Counted from the first letter of the stretch, positions 46,553 to 55,656 are shown. The stretch: DNA of 64,000 nucleotides from Cognaticolwellia aestuarii (GCF_002000025.1 NZ_MUZV01000004.1:62001-126000); one strand, 5' to 3'. Notes: a model not told the origin generated them from the sequence alone. Translations and numbers: made by a program.

Positions 46553-46933
46553 TCAAATATCAGATAGCGACGCTAATGTTTTACCATGTGGAATTGGCTG
46601 CTTAGTCTCAGGATCCACTTGCACAAAAACAATATCATCAGCCAAACAGATAGTTTTTTTGGTGACTTTATTGCGCATCATACATGTGATAGTAATTGAG
46701 GTTTTTCCTACCGCTTTTGTAGCTAACCCAAATTCAACCACATCACCTTGTTGAGCTGACGATTCGAAGTTGATAGCACCAATATGTTTAGTCACCAAAC
46801 AATTAGTCTCAAGCTGACAAATAGCATAAATAGCAGCTTCTTCATCAATCCAAGCCAGTGCCCTGCCACCAAATAATGAGTTGGCGTAATTTAAGTCATT
46901 AGGCAAAATTAGCCGACGAGATAGAAAGCGCAT
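46553..46933 (-). CDS. Hotdog-fold acyl-CoA thioesterase (YciA-like)
   Basis: A 126-residue single hotdog domain. RLILPNDLNYANSLFGGRALAWIDEEAAIYA matches the YciA/acyl-CoA hydrolase active-site region (Asn and Asp conserved), followed by HIGAINFESSAQQGDVVEFG. Probably hydrolyses acyl-CoA. It lies just downstream of the KAS III gene on the same strand (74 bp), so both may serve acyl-chain metabolism. Confidence 0.85.
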   Translation of the reverse strand: MRFLSRRLILPNDLNYANSLFGGRALAWIDEEAAIYAICQLETNCLVTKHIGAINFESSAQQGDVVEFGLATKAVGKTSITITCMMRNKVTKKTICLADDIVFVQVDPETKQPIPHGKTLASLSDI

Positions 46934-47007
46934 AAATAACCTTATTTATTTGTTAAAGATATTCAGCCAAGCTGAGCTAGCATTGGCTGATAATATGAGG
47001 ATAGTGT

Positions 47008-48078
47008 TTAAACTGACTTAGCAGCAATAATATCATTTACTAGTTCAAGTCCAGTTTTATTGCATTTAGGTAGCTCAACAGAAGATGTTGATAAGGCGTG
47101 CGTTCTATCACCCCATTTAACAACATGTGCGCTCCAGGTTAACCCACCACCAAAAGCGGGTAATAACACATAAGATTGCTTATCAATAAAACCTTCTTCT
47201 ATGGCTTCAACAAAAGCAACTAAGGTCGTTGCTGCTGACATGTTGCCATATTTATGGATATTGACAAACACTCTGTCTTTGTCCATTTTTAAACGTTTCA
47301 CGAGCGTATCGATAATACGTAAATTCGCTTGGTGAGGCACAATACTTGCCATTTGGTCAGCACTAAGCTGCGCTTGAGCTAGGGCTTTTTCGCACGCTTG
47401 CGCCATACCTGAAACGGCTTTTTTGAATATCTCTTGTCCTAAAAATGCCCAATTGCTTTGTCCAAACATACGACCTTTATTAGCATATTTCATTCCCCAA
47501 CCTTGCACAGAAAGAATATCTCGAGACTCACCGTAGCAGCCTAAAGCTTGCGTAATAACGCCCGTTTCTTCTTCACTTTCTTCCAAGTAAAGCGCTGCTG
47601 AGCCATCACCAAAAAGTACCGCAACATCACGGTTATCCCAGTCCATAATTGGTGAAATGGTTTCAGCACCAATGACTAATGCTGACTTAACCACACCACT
47701 TTTGATCATTGATGTTGCAACACTTAGACTGTACATGCCACCAGTACAAGCAGTACTAACATCCATACAAGCGGCATTATCGGCCCCAAGTAGCCGTTGT
47801 ACATTAGATGCAGCATTCGGGCAAAGCTCATCAAAAGTTGTACTACCAAAAACAATCAAGTCAACGTCTTTTGCCGTTTTACCGGCCGCTGCTAATGCAC
47901 GTTCACAGGCTACATGAGCCAATTCACTGACAGAGACATGAGATATTCTACGTTCTTTCATACCTGTTCTAGAGGTAATCCATTCATCATCTGTTTCTAA
48001 AAAGGTTGCTAAATCATCATTGCTAAGAATAGCTGGCGGTAAACATTTACCCCACCCTGTGATTGCTGCATATGTCAT
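47008..48078 (-). CDS. 3-oxoacyl-ACP synthase III-family enzyme
   Basis: A 356-residue KAS III with the full Cys-His-Asn triad: Cys111 (DVSTACTGGMYS), His249 (IVPHQANLRII) and Asn279 (IHKYGNMSAAT). It is about 40 residues longer than FabH, with a C-terminal extension. It is not in a fab operon, so it may be a dedicated condensing enzyme (for example for branched or unusual acyl chains) rather than housekeeping FabH. AAGG precedes the ATG. Confidence 0.88.
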   Translation of the reverse strand: MTYAAITGWGKCLPPAILSNDDLATFLETDDEWITSRTGMKERRISHVSVSELAHVACERALAAAGKTAKDVDLIVFGSTTFDELCPNAASNVQRLLGADNAACMDVSTACTGGMYSLSVATSMIKSGVVKSALVIGAETISPIMDWDNRDVAVLFGDGSAALYLEESEEETGVITQALGCYGESRDILSVQGWGMKYANKGRMFGQSNWAFLGQEIFKKAVSGMAQACEKALAQAQLSADQMASIVPHQANLRIIDTLVKRLKMDKDRVFVNIHKYGNMSAATTLVAFVEAIEEGFIDKQSYVLLPAFGGGLTWSAHVVKWGDRTHALSTSSVELPKCNKTGLELVNDIIAAKSV

Positions 48079-48222
48079 ATTAAACCTTACTCTGCTATAA
48101 CTCTTACTTCCAACCAGTAAAAGTAGTTCGTTCTTTATGGCAATATCATACTACAAAAAAACAGCGTTTTATCTGCCATTTATCTGATATATCGTTAATA
48201 TTGAGCATTTAGCTGACTGAAA

Positions 48223-48831
48223 CTAGATTTTTTTCATAATAATTTCGAAGCTTTTGCGCCAATCTTGATAATCGATGGGAATAGGTATCAATAATTGCTC
48301 TTTCACTAAAACTAGTGCTGGAAAACCATTGATAGGCAGAGAACGCATTTTGTTAATCTCAACCATTAGTTGCTCATCTACTGACTGACTCTTTAGTTTT
48401 TGTAGAAAGTCGAGGCTATCTAAGCCTATATCAACCGCGAGTGCTTGCAAAGTATCAAGGTTAGAAGGATTTTTTGCCTGTAAATAGTAAGCATGTTGAA
48501 TAGCGGTAAGCATTTCTTGCTCTTTACCAAACTCTCTTGCTATTAGTGTCGCTCGACAAGCAGGATAGGTTGAGCGTCTTGGATGACAGTGTTGCCAAAA
48601 GTCAAAATTAAACTCAGTACCAAGCTGCTGGGCTATTTTACGCCAGGTTTGCTGTAAAAACACCTGCATTGCTTCTGGCATGAGCACATCGGAATCTTCG
48701 GCTAAGCCACCAAGACCATAAATGATGTCTACTTCTGATGTAAGTTCTCTTTGTAAGCGTTGCCAAGTTGGAGCATAACCCCAGCACCAACTGCACATAG
48801 GATCGTAAATATAAAATAGTTGAGCTCGCAA
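48223..48831 (-). CDS. DsbA-family (FrnE/HCCA isomerase-like) thioredoxin-fold protein
   Basis: A 202-residue cytoplasmic protein (no signal peptide) with the redox motif CSWC near the start (YIYDPMCSWCWGYAP) and a cis-Pro near LPINGFPALVLV. The helical insertion is of the DsbA/2-hydroxychromene-2-carboxylate isomerase class. CGGAG 8 nt upstream points to a TTG start at 48831; the frame also begins at a GTG at 48840, which the site nearly overlaps. Substrate unknown. Confidence 0.85.
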   Translation of the reverse strand: MRAQLFYIYDPMCSWCWGYAPTWQRLQRELTSEVDIIYGLGGLAEDSDVLMPEAMQVFLQQTWRKIAQQLGTEFNFDFWQHCHPRRSTYPACRATLIAREFGKEQEMLTAIQHAYYLQAKNPSNLDTLQALAVDIGLDSLDFLQKLKSQSVDEQLMVEINKMRSLPINGFPALVLVKEQLLIPIPIDYQDWRKSFEIIMKKI

Positions 48832-49298
48832 TTTATACACTCCGCTTAAGTTTAGTTTTAGTTTTAGTTTTAGTTACAGATTATTTTTAACATCAAACGA
48901 TACCTGCACCGCTTCACAAGACAGTCATGAGAATCGCAGCAAATAAACAACACTCCTGCCCAAATATCGCTAGATACTACCATTATTTAGACAAACAAAT
49001 CCTAGCGCCTGATCTTACGTCAAGCAAGCTATACTTGGCTAATTTAAGCATATGTTTATTCACTCTGGAGCAACAGAAACAATATTATATCCAGCTTGTG
49101 TTTACAAAGGCCGCCATGCTTTAGCACCAAGCTAGCAGTAATATTGAAAGTGCTTATCAACAGTGTAATACACTCTTATAGTCAAATATCGTTCACCAAA
49201 TTCATTACATATGTGACTTGATGCACTGACTAAGCTATTGTTTAGTATTTATAAAGTTAATTCATTAAAAACCATTGCTTGATGGTGAGGAAAATGTG
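48832..49298. other. Intergenic region without a credible gene
   Basis: Contains four tandem TTTTAG-like units at about 48850-48875, in the leader of the DsbA-family gene. A 65-codon open frame at 48927-49124 has no ribosome-binding site or recognisable features and is not called. Confidence 0.4.
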
Positions 49299-49574
49299 AT
49301 GCCTGCCGCGCAAAATAATAACGCTGTAGAATCGATGCAATCACATACTTTGATTCCTTTTATTATCGGCGTCACAGGTCATAGAGACCCAGTGCACCTG
49401 CAAGGTGAAAGCACGACTAAAGTTGAAATTAAACAAGCGATAAAAGACTGGCAAGTACATGAACAAACACAAACATCACGGTTCATCTCATACTCAGTTG
49501 CAATGTCACCTATGTTTATACAATTCAAATGGCAAGATGGCACTTATTCTAAAGTGATGATAGTACATAACTAG
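49299..49574 (+). CDS. Short protein with an N-terminal IIGVTGHRDP motif, possibly a truncated domain
   Basis: 91 residues. GAGGA 7 nt before the ATG at 49299 supports translation. The segment LIPFIIGVTGHRDPVHL resembles the first strand and loop of SLOG/DprA-like nucleotide-binding domains, which are normally far longer. After about residue 45 the sequence becomes unrelated and ends in SYSVAMSPMFIQFKWQDGTY. It may be a decayed gene fused to other sequence, or a small family I do not know. Confidence 0.5.
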   Translation: MPAAQNNNAVESMQSHTLIPFIIGVTGHRDPVHLQGESTTKVEIKQAIKDWQVHEQTQTSRFISYSVAMSPMFIQFKWQDGTYSKVMIVHN

Positions 49575-49616
49575 CCTGAGCTCAGAATAATTTAATTTCT
49601 CTATATTGCAGACACG

Positions 49617-49645
49617 AAAAAGCCGACATAAAAGTCGGCTTTTTC
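49617..49645. terminator. Bidirectional terminator between the small gene and ybaB
   Basis: AAAAAGCCGAC-ATAAAA-GTCGGCTTTTT: a symmetric hairpin with A and T runs between convergent genes. It ends the apt/dnaX-ybaB direction. Confidence 0.85.
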
Positions 49646-49658
49646 AGAAGCATAAAAA

Positions 49659-49985
49659 TTAAAACGGCATTTTCATCCCTGGAGGCATTTGCATTCCTCC
49701 CGTTAAAGCACCCATTTTTTCTTTATTTTGCTCTTCAACACGACGTACAGCATCATTCATTGCTGCAGCAACCAGATCTTCAAGCATGTCTTTATCATCA
49801 GCCATTAAGCTATCGTCGATAGCAACACGTCTAACGTTATGGTTACCTGTCATAGTCACTTTGACCATACCAGCACCTGACTCACCAGTTACTTCCATAT
49901 TGGCTAATTCTTCTTGCGCTTTAGCCATTTTTGCTTGCATTTGTTGGGCTTGTTTCATTAAGTTGCCCATGCCACCTTTCATCAT
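49659..49985 (-). CDS. ybaB: YbaB/EbfC nucleoid-associated protein
   Basis: A 108-residue DNA-binding protein, usually encoded with dna[21 protein letters not shown] at the N-terminus and the [21 protein letters not shown] core are diagnostic; the tail is Met/Pro-rich. GGAG 8 nt upstream favours the ATG at 49985 over the GTG at 49994. In most gammaproteobacteria recR follows directly; here a terminator does. Confidence 0.95.
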   Translation of the reverse strand: MMKGGMGNLMKQAQQMQAKMAKAQEELANMEVTGESGAGMVKVTMTGNHNVRRVAIDDSLMADDKDMLEDLVAAAMNDAVRRVEEQNKEKMGALTGGMQMPPGMKMPF

Positions 49986-50051
49986 AATTTTCACTCCAAA
50001 AGTAAGATGCCGCCAAAGATAGAGGTTAACGGCTAAAAATTCAAGTAGCGA

Positions 50052-52319
50052 TTAACGCGCTACGATAGTTTCTTGATCAAGCTCAGCCTGGAATTGTTGT
50101 TGCAATGCGATGACTATTTCGTCTTCCGCTAACACTTGCTTTGCATATTCATAGCGTTTGGCATTAATATCAGCTTGGATCTGGTAAGGGTCAGCAACGG
50201 TTCTTTCAACAATATTCAATTCAACCGTTACTTTACGTTGTAAATATTCAGAAATTTTTCTTTCTAATTGTTTATGTGCAGCATCACTATTTAAATGTTT
50301 AATTGATTGGTCTAATTGTAATATCAATAAATCATCAGTAGAGTTTTCATCAATAGTTGCATGTATCGCCAGTTGTCGTAAACGAGCAGCTAAGGACATG
50401 CTATCAATCATATGTGCCCACTTATCAACTTGGTTCGCCAACTTTATGGTCGCAGGATCGATAAACTCTTCGCTATAAGGCTGTTCAGGTACCGTTGATA
50501 AGTCTAAGCCGCTATCAGGCTCAGTTGGTACAGTTTGCTCAACATTATCGTCGACTATCTCTGCGCTAGGACGCTTGATAGCGTCACTAGACTTTTTTCC
50601 ACCATTCTCCAGCGCTTTTTTTCGGCTTCTGAGCATATTACGGGTAGCGATTGCAGCAGCAACCGGCGATAAATTTTGTGAATCCTGCGGCTCTGTTAAT
50701 AAGCCATCTACAACCGTATTCTCAGTACCCAAAGTGTCATTAGTATTAGCACTGTGTACGCCTTGATTGTAGTTATTATTACTAGCTTGATTATGCTTAG
50801 CACTATCTTGAGAAGCTAGCTGTGGTGGCTCACTATGTTGTTCAGAAATGTGAGCTGATAAAAGCGGCTCATGAGGTACTGGCTCTATCATAGCATCAGC
50901 TTGACGTTCAATTGCGAGCATCTCATTCACTAATGCTGAGTTGTTCTCAGTATCGATACAACTACCAAGTTCGTTTTCAACTTGGTTTTGATGATTACTT
51001 CTTTGCTCACCATCACTATTAACACAGCTATTACTAGCGTCGTTATGACTAACAGTTGCCTTCATAGCCTCTGTTATAGGTGCTGTAGCAGGAGAAGATG
51101 ATACTAAATCATCAGTACCAATAGCTTTAGTTACAGTAGGAGGTGCATAAGATAATTCGGCCGCAGGTAAGTTATCAAGCAAGGTATCTACATCAACTAC
51201 TTTATTCGTCGATTCAGGTAAACTTTGATTATTAGCTAATGGTTTAAAAGCTAGCAACCTCAATAACATCATATCAAATGCTGCTTGTTCATCATCAGCG
51301 TAGGGTAAATCTTTTCTTGCCATTAGCACAATTTGATAATAAAGCTGTACGTCTTCAGGCGACATTAGCTGACAGAATTGTGTCAACATTTGTTGATGCT
51401 CTGTCGGTAAGCTAAAGTTAGTTTCAACAACTTGTGCCATAGCAACTTGATGAAGTAGTTGAATTAACTCAGCTGATAAGCGACTGTAACTTGGTGCATA
51501 GGATGCTATCGCAAGTGATAGTTTCATTAATGCTGTAGCATCTTGTTTTAATAGAGCAATTAAAATTTTAAACACCCAGTCACGATCTACACCGCCTAGC
51601 ATTTGCTGGACGTTATCTCTGGATATATTGCCATTACCCTGAGCGATACTTTGGTCGGTCAAACTCAAGCAATCGCGCATACTACCGCGTGCAGCCTTTG
51701 CTAAAAGGTTTATGGCTTCATCATCAAATGTCACCGCTTCTTTGCTTAGTATTTCAGTGACTTTATCACTGATTTGCTTAACTGATAGAGCTTTTAAGTG
51801 AAACTGTAAACAACGAGATAAAACTGTTACTGGTAGCTTTTGTGGATCGGTAGTAGCGAGAATAAATTTAACGTGCTCAGGTGGCTCTTCTAAAGTTTTT
51901 AATAAAGCATTGAAACTGCTGCGCGATAACATGTGAACTTCGTCGATCAGATAGACCTTATATCGACCTCTTGTTGGCGCATATTGCACGTTGTCCAATA
52001 TTTCACGAGTATCATCTACTTTAGTACGAGAAGCAGCGTCTATCTCAAGCAAGTCAACAAACTTACCCGCGTCTATGTCAACACACGCTTGACAGATACC
52101 ACATGGCTGCGCGGTTATACCTTGCTCGCAATTCAGGCTTTTAGCAAAAATTCTGGCAATAGTTGTTTTACCAACTCCACGAGTACCGGTAAATAAGTAA
52201 GCATGGTGCAACCTTTGCTGCGTTAATGCATTAACCAATACGGTAACTACATGTTCTTGGCCAACAAGCTCAGTAAAGGACTTAGGCCGCCATTTTCTTG
52301 CTAAAACCTGATAACTCAT
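50052..52319 (-). CDS. dnaX: DNA polymerase III subunit tau, with programmed frameshift to gamma
   Basis: Clamp-loader ATPase of 755 residues. Walker A GTRGVGKTT, a four-Cys zinc module (CEQGITAQPCGICQAC), LIDEVHMLS and the SRC motif LSRCLQF lie in the first 200 residues. A long, low-complexity linker (about 365-570) precedes the tau C-terminal domain that binds DnaB and polymerase alpha. At codons 574-576 the minus strand reads GGA AAA AAG, with a hairpin 6 nt downstream and a -1-frame stop two codons later, as in E. coli, predicting a 577-residue gamma. Confidence 0.97.
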   Translation of the reverse strand: MSYQVLARKWRPKSFTELVGQEHVVTVLVNALTQQRLHHAYLFTGTRGVGKTTIARIFAKSLNCEQGITAQPCGICQACVDIDAGKFVDLLEIDAASRTKVDDTREILDNVQYAPTRGRYKVYLIDEVHMLSRSSFNALLKTLEEPPEHVKFILATTDPQKLPVTVLSRCLQFHLKALSVKQISDKVTEILSKEAVTFDDEAINLLAKAARGSMRDCLSLTDQSIAQGNGNISRDNVQQMLGGVDRDWVFKILIALLKQDATALMKLSLAIASYAPSYSRLSAELIQLLHQVAMAQVVETNFSLPTEHQQMLTQFCQLMSPEDVQLYYQIVLMARKDLPYADDEQAAFDMMLLRLLAFKPLANNQSLPESTNKVVDVDTLLDNLPAAELSYAPPTVTKAIGTDDLVSSSPATAPITEAMKATVSHNDASNSCVNSDGEQRSNHQNQVENELGSCIDTENNSALVNEMLAIERQADAMIEPVPHEPLLSAHISEQHSEPPQLASQDSAKHNQASNNNYNQGVHSANTNDTLGTENTVVDGLLTEPQDSQNLSPVAAAIATRNMLRSRKKALENGGKKSSDAIKRPSAEIVDDNVEQTVPTEPDSGLDLSTVPEQPYSEEFIDPATIKLANQVDKWAHMIDSMSLAARLRQLAIHATIDENSTDDLLILQLDQSIKHLNSDAAHKQLERKISEYLQRKVTVELNIVERTVADPYQIQADINAKRYEYAKQVLAEDEIVIALQQQFQAELDQETIVAR
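50566..50598 (-). promoter_or_regulatory. Programmed -1 ribosomal frameshift signal in dnaX
   Basis: The slippery heptamer A AAA AAG (50598 to 50592) is in the correct codon phase (codon 574 starts at 50600). After a 6-nt spacer comes GACGCT-ATCA-AGCGTC (50585-50570), extendable by four pairs across a bulged T to 50566. After slipping, the -1 frame reads GTC then TAG (50589-50587). A second run, A AAA AAA (50622-50616), lies upstream in the same phase and leads to the same stop. Confidence 0.85.
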
Positions 52320-52328
52320 TGTTCAGCC

Positions 52329-52874
52329 TTAATCACCAGCATATTGTAGTAAAGAGAATACGGATAAGCCCATACCTTGTATTTTTTCCTCACCACCTAA
52401 ATCAGGTAGTGAGATAACAAATGCTGCGTCTGTAACTTTAGCGCCCAAACGCCTTATAAGCTTTGTAGTCGCTTCAATAGTGCCACCAGTTGCTAATAAA
52501 TCGTCGATGATTAAAACATTGTCATTTTCTGTTAAAGCATCTTGGTGGATCTCTAACGTGTCATGGCCATACTCTAATTGATAGTCTTGAGCATAGGTAG
52601 CACGCGGTAGTTTGCCAGGTTTACGAACCGGAACAAACCCAACTCCCATAGCAAGTGCTAATGGCGCGCCAAAAAGAAAACCACGCGCTTCAGTGCCTAC
52701 TATTTTTGTAAAACCACCATCTTTAAATTTATTCGCTAAGATATCAATAGTCAGTTTAAAGGCTTCAGCATCATCGAGTATGCCAGTTACGTCTCTAAAC
52801 ATAATACCCGCTTTAGGGTAATCGGGGATGCTATGAATTGCAGATTTGAGTGTGTCGATTTGTGTTTCAGTCAT
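52329..52874 (-). CDS. apt: Adenine phosphoribosyltransferase
   Basis: Purine salvage enzyme making AMP from adenine and PRPP. 181 residues: [42 protein letters not shown], and the PRPP motif [21 protein letters not shown]. It lies 9 bp upstream of dnaX, the common apt-dnaX-ybaB order. Confidence 0.97.
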   Translation of the reverse strand: MTETQIDTLKSAIHSIPDYPKAGIMFRDVTGILDDAEAFKLTIDILANKFKDGGFTKIVGTEARGFLFGAPLALAMGVGFVPVRKPGKLPRATYAQDYQLEYGHDTLEIHQDALTENDNVLIIDDLLATGGTIEATTKLIRRLGAKVTDAAFVISLPDLGGEEKIQGMGLSVFSLLQYAGD

Positions 52875-52928
52875 GTTCTAAAAGTCAAAAAAAATTTTAG
52901 CTACAGAATAAAGCAATTCAACTAAAAA

Positions 52929-53312
52929 TTATAGTGACTGATAGCGAGTATTTGATGATAGAAGACTATTTATCGTATTAAGTAGGTTTTGTTCGTCGAT
53001 CGGCTTATCAATTATTGCCGAAAACAGCTCAGTATCGCAAAGAGACTGGATGAGACCTTTGCCCTGTGTGGTCATAAATACTACAGGCGTACTACTATAG
53101 GTGCTATTTTGTCTTATATGTTTAGTTAATTGTATACCATTCATAACCGGCATTAAATGGTCGACAATAAACAAATCATAACCAGATTTTTGCAACTTTT
53201 CAGATGCCGCTAAACCATTACACGCAGTGTCTACAATGTAGCCATGTTTGGATAATAGCACGCTTAAACTATCTAATATTATTTGTTTATCATCAACAAC
53301 AAGAATTTGCAT
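52929..53312 (-). CDS. Single-domain response regulator
   Basis: A CheY-like receiver of 127 residues: VVDDKQ acidic pair, phospho-acceptor Asp51 (LFIVDHLMPVMNG), Thr81 (VFMTTQGKG) and Lys103 (IIDKPID). There is no output domain and no kinase gene nearby. It may act in chemotaxis or a phosphorelay; partner unknown. Confidence 0.9.
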   Translation of the reverse strand: MQILVVDDKQIILDSLSVLLSKHGYIVDTACNGLAASEKLQKSGYDLFIVDHLMPVMNGIQLTKHIRQNSTYSSTPVVFMTTQGKGLIQSLCDTELFSAIIDKPIDEQNLLNTINSLLSSNTRYQSL

Positions 53313-53334
53313 ATTTCTCTAAGCAACTTGAAAT

Positions 53335-53457
53335 TTAATTTGCAAGAACTGTAAACCAACCCGCTAGCATTGGCAACAAAGGTGCGCCGAACATGGCAAG
53401 TATTGCGATGAATAAATGGCGTTTTGATGAACTATCTTTAAAGTTTTCTTCTGACAT
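53335..53457 (-). CDS. 40-residue small membrane protein behind an FNR-like site
   Basis: Hand translation: MSEENFKDSSSKRHLFIAIL, then AMFGAPLLPMLAGWFTVLAN and stop. A charged N-terminus is followed by one Pro-containing membrane helix, so it is probably a single-pass inner-membrane protein with the N-terminus inside. AGGAAG 5 nt before the ATG is a strong ribosome-binding site. A perfect FNR palindrome lies about 75 bp upstream. The size and type recall accessory subunits of oxidases (CydX-like), but no oxidase gene is near and I do not recognise it. Confidence 0.65.
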   Translation of the reverse strand: MSEENFKDSSSKRHLFIAILAMFGAPLLPMLAGWFTVLAN

Positions 53458-53524
53458 TGGGCTTCCTATCGAGTAATTAAACCGCGCGGATTGTAGACCA
53501 AAAAGCGATGCAAAGGTAGTATTA

Positions 53525-53538
53525 TTTGATATAGATCA
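53525..53538. promoter_or_regulatory. FNR/CRP-family binding site (TTGAT-N4-ATCAA)
   Basis: TTGAT-ATAG-ATCAA is a perfect match to the FNR consensus. On the minus strand, TACAAT (53495-53490) could be the -10 of the small membrane protein gene, placing the site centre near -48, slightly off the class II optimum. Confidence 0.65.
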
Positions 53539-53724
53539 AACAACAGCTCGATAGTTCATAGCTAGCTATAAGTAAATTATATCTTTATTTCATACGGTTA
53601 ACTTAGCCGTTTGTATTATTCAGGGCTTATATCAGCAATTAAAAACTATGTTTCAGCAGTATCGGCTCTTGCCAAAAGAAAGGCCTTCGCTTGGTTAAAT
53701 GGAACCGCCAGTTATGCTGGACAT

Positions 53725-53753
53725 AAAAAAACCAGCCACTAAGGCTGGTTTTT
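53725..53753 (-). terminator. Terminator of the TonB operon
   Basis: AAACCAGCC-TTAGT-GGCTGGTTT on the minus strand, followed by a run of T, 20 bp past the TPR gene stop. Confidence 0.85.
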
Positions 53754-53773
53754 AAGGTTCTTATACTAATAAA

Positions 53774-55033
53774 TTAGATAGAAACGTTTTTGCGTCTTGC
53801 TGTATCTTTGATGAAGTCTACCCAACCCTTAGCCGATTTTTTGGTTTTAGGGTCTTTCATTGCTAGATTGATTGCTTTGTAAGCTTGCTTATACTCTTCT
53901 AAATAATAGTGAGATTCTGCAATACTCATATGCAATCTGCCTTTGTTTTTTGCACCAAGCTCAAGAGCTTTAGTTAAGGCAACAATAGCTGGTTTAAACT
54001 GCTCATCTTGCTTTAATAACATACCTTGCTTGCTATAGTGCTTAGCAAGATTTGTCATTTTAGCTAACTCACCATAATACCTAGCAGCTTTATCAATATG
54101 TTGTGCAGCATGCCAAGCATTTGCTAGAGAAGATAAGTTTTTATCATCACGGGTTACTAAACCTGAATCGATGTGCTTTTCAAGTATCACAGCTGCTTTA
54201 TACGGCACATCATTCTGTGAGTATAAACTTGCCAAAGTCTTAATTTCAGATTCTTTTTCAAGGAAACCTTGTTTATAAGCCATATCTAGCGTAGCTAGAG
54301 CTTTCTTATAATCCTCAACTAGCAAGTAAAACATGCCAAGTTGATTCCACCAAGTTTTATCCTCTGGAAAAACTTGGAGAACAGTTTCAAGCGTTTTAAC
54401 AGCTTCCTGATATTTTTTTCTCTCGTAATAAGAGGTAATTTTTAAAATATAAGGGTTTTTGTTATGCTTATCACCGTAGGCTGCAATCGCATTGTCAGCA
54501 GGAACGATTATTTTATCTAAACGTTTCAGCATGTAATTAGCATTTGCAATCTTAGTCCAAGTATCACCGTCAGACTTACCAGTAAAATCCATCCAAGCTT
54601 GATAATTAACTAATGCTTCTTCAAACGCTTTGGTTTGCATCTGCAAATCAGCTAACAACTTTAGAGATTGGTCATGATCAGCTTCGTTTAGAATATCAGG
54701 TTCTACAGCAGCCTTTAAATATTGAATTGCTTTTGCTTCTTCATTACCCATTTGTGCATACATAATAGCAATGAAACGTGAAACATAAGCTTTATCATAT
54801 TTCTTACTGGCATCAATCTCCAATAAGATGGCTAAAGCACCTGGAATATCATCTGCTGAGTAGGCTTCAAAAGCTTTAGCAACTTTTTTACCTACAGTAG
54901 GACCAACTAATTGCGTTTTTCGCTCAGGCTTTTCAGACTTCTCAGCACCTGCCGCAGAAGCATCTGCAGCTATGGGTAACTGAATAAGAACAACTGAAAC
55001 TATTAACAGTAAAGATGAAAATATCTTATTCAT
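53774..55033 (-). CDS. Periplasmic TPR-repeat protein of the TonB cluster
   Basis: A 419-residue protein with a signal peptide (MNKIFSSLLLIVSVVLIQL, cleavage near ADA) and at least eight helical-pair repeats recognisable as TPR-like (for example FPEDKTWWNQLGMFYLLVEDYKKALATLDMAY). It is the last gene of the DUF3450-ExbB-ExbB-ExbD-TonB set, starting 2 nt after tonB, with GGAGGG as its ribosome-binding site. Such TPR partners (TtpD-like) are thought to support TonB2-type energy transfer in marine gammaproteobacteria; mechanism inferred. Confidence 0.88.
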   Translation of the reverse strand: MNKIFSSLLLIVSVVLIQLPIAADASAAGAEKSEKPERKTQLVGPTVGKKVAKAFEAYSADDIPGALAILLEIDASKKYDKAYVSRFIAIMYAQMGNEEAKAIQYLKAAVEPDILNEADHDQSLKLLADLQMQTKAFEEALVNYQAWMDFTGKSDGDTWTKIANANYMLKRLDKIIVPADNAIAAYGDKHNKNPYILKITSYYERKKYQEAVKTLETVLQVFPEDKTWWNQLGMFYLLVEDYKKALATLDMAYKQGFLEKESEIKTLASLYSQNDVPYKAAVILEKHIDSGLVTRDDKNLSSLANAWHAAQHIDKAARYYGELAKMTNLAKHYSKQGMLLKQDEQFKPAIVALTKALELGAKNKGRLHMSIAESHYYLEEYKQAYKAINLAMKDPKTKKSAKGWVDFIKDTARRKNVSI

Positions 55034-55035
55034 TA

Positions 55036-55653
55036 TTAATTCCCTCCGTCCATATTAAAGTCTAATCTTACTGTCAAACCAACTTGCTTCATGGCTTTAC
55101 CATCAACAACTTTAGGCTTGTACTTCCACTTACGTAATGCACGCTTAGCTTCTTTATCGAAAACACGCTTAGGCTCAGCATCAATAACATTAACATCTTC
55201 AACACCGCCAATTTCGTTGATAGTAAAAGATAGTGTTACCCACCCTTCTTTACCATCTCGAGCAGCTTGTATCGGATATTTAGGTTCAATACGTACGATA
55301 GGTGTTGCATCACCATCACGACCAAAACCTGCGCCTGGTGCTGACATACCGGCATTAGCTCCCGCTAATTGTACACCTGGCATATTAAACGTTAATCCAC
55401 CGCTATTATTATTAGTCTCAGGCTCAGGAGCTTGAGGCTTAGGTGGCGTTTTAGGTGGCGGCGGTGGCGGTGGCGGTACGCGTTGACGCCTCTCTGCCTG
55501 CGACTTAGGTGGCGTCGTATTAACTTCAACAATTATATTCTCTAATTGCTCTTCCTTGTTTCTATCACCGCTAGAAACAAGAAATGCCATAAAAGAAAAT
55601 AATGCAAAAGTTACTGCGGCGCCTAGTAGTATAGATACTAAAAAGCGAACCAT
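55036..55653 (-). CDS. tonB: TonB energy transducer
   Basis: A 205-residue inner-membrane-anchored protein spanning the periplasm: N-terminal helix (FLVSILLGAAVTFALFSFMAF), a proline-rich rod with a run of eight Pro and KTPPKPQAPEPE, and the C-terminal TonB domain (IVRIEPKYPIQAARDGKEGW, then KRALRKWKYKPKV). It carries proton-motive energy from ExbB-ExbD to outer-membrane receptors, plausibly including the TonB-dependent receptor at 61-63.8 kb. Confidence 0.94.
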   Translation of the reverse strand: MVRFLVSILLGAAVTFALFSFMAFLVSSGDRNKEEQLENIIVEVNTTPPKSQAERRQRVPPPPPPPPKTPPKPQAPEPETNNNSGGLTFNMPGVQLAGANAGMSAPGAGFGRDGDATPIVRIEPKYPIQAARDGKEGWVTLSFTINEIGGVEDVNVIDAEPKRVFDKEAKRALRKWKYKPKVVDGKAMKQVGLTVRLDFNMDGGN

Positions 55654-55656
55654 AGA

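Noticed and set aside
48927-49124. 65-codon open frame
   Set aside because: No ribosome-binding site, no coherent composition and no family resemblance.
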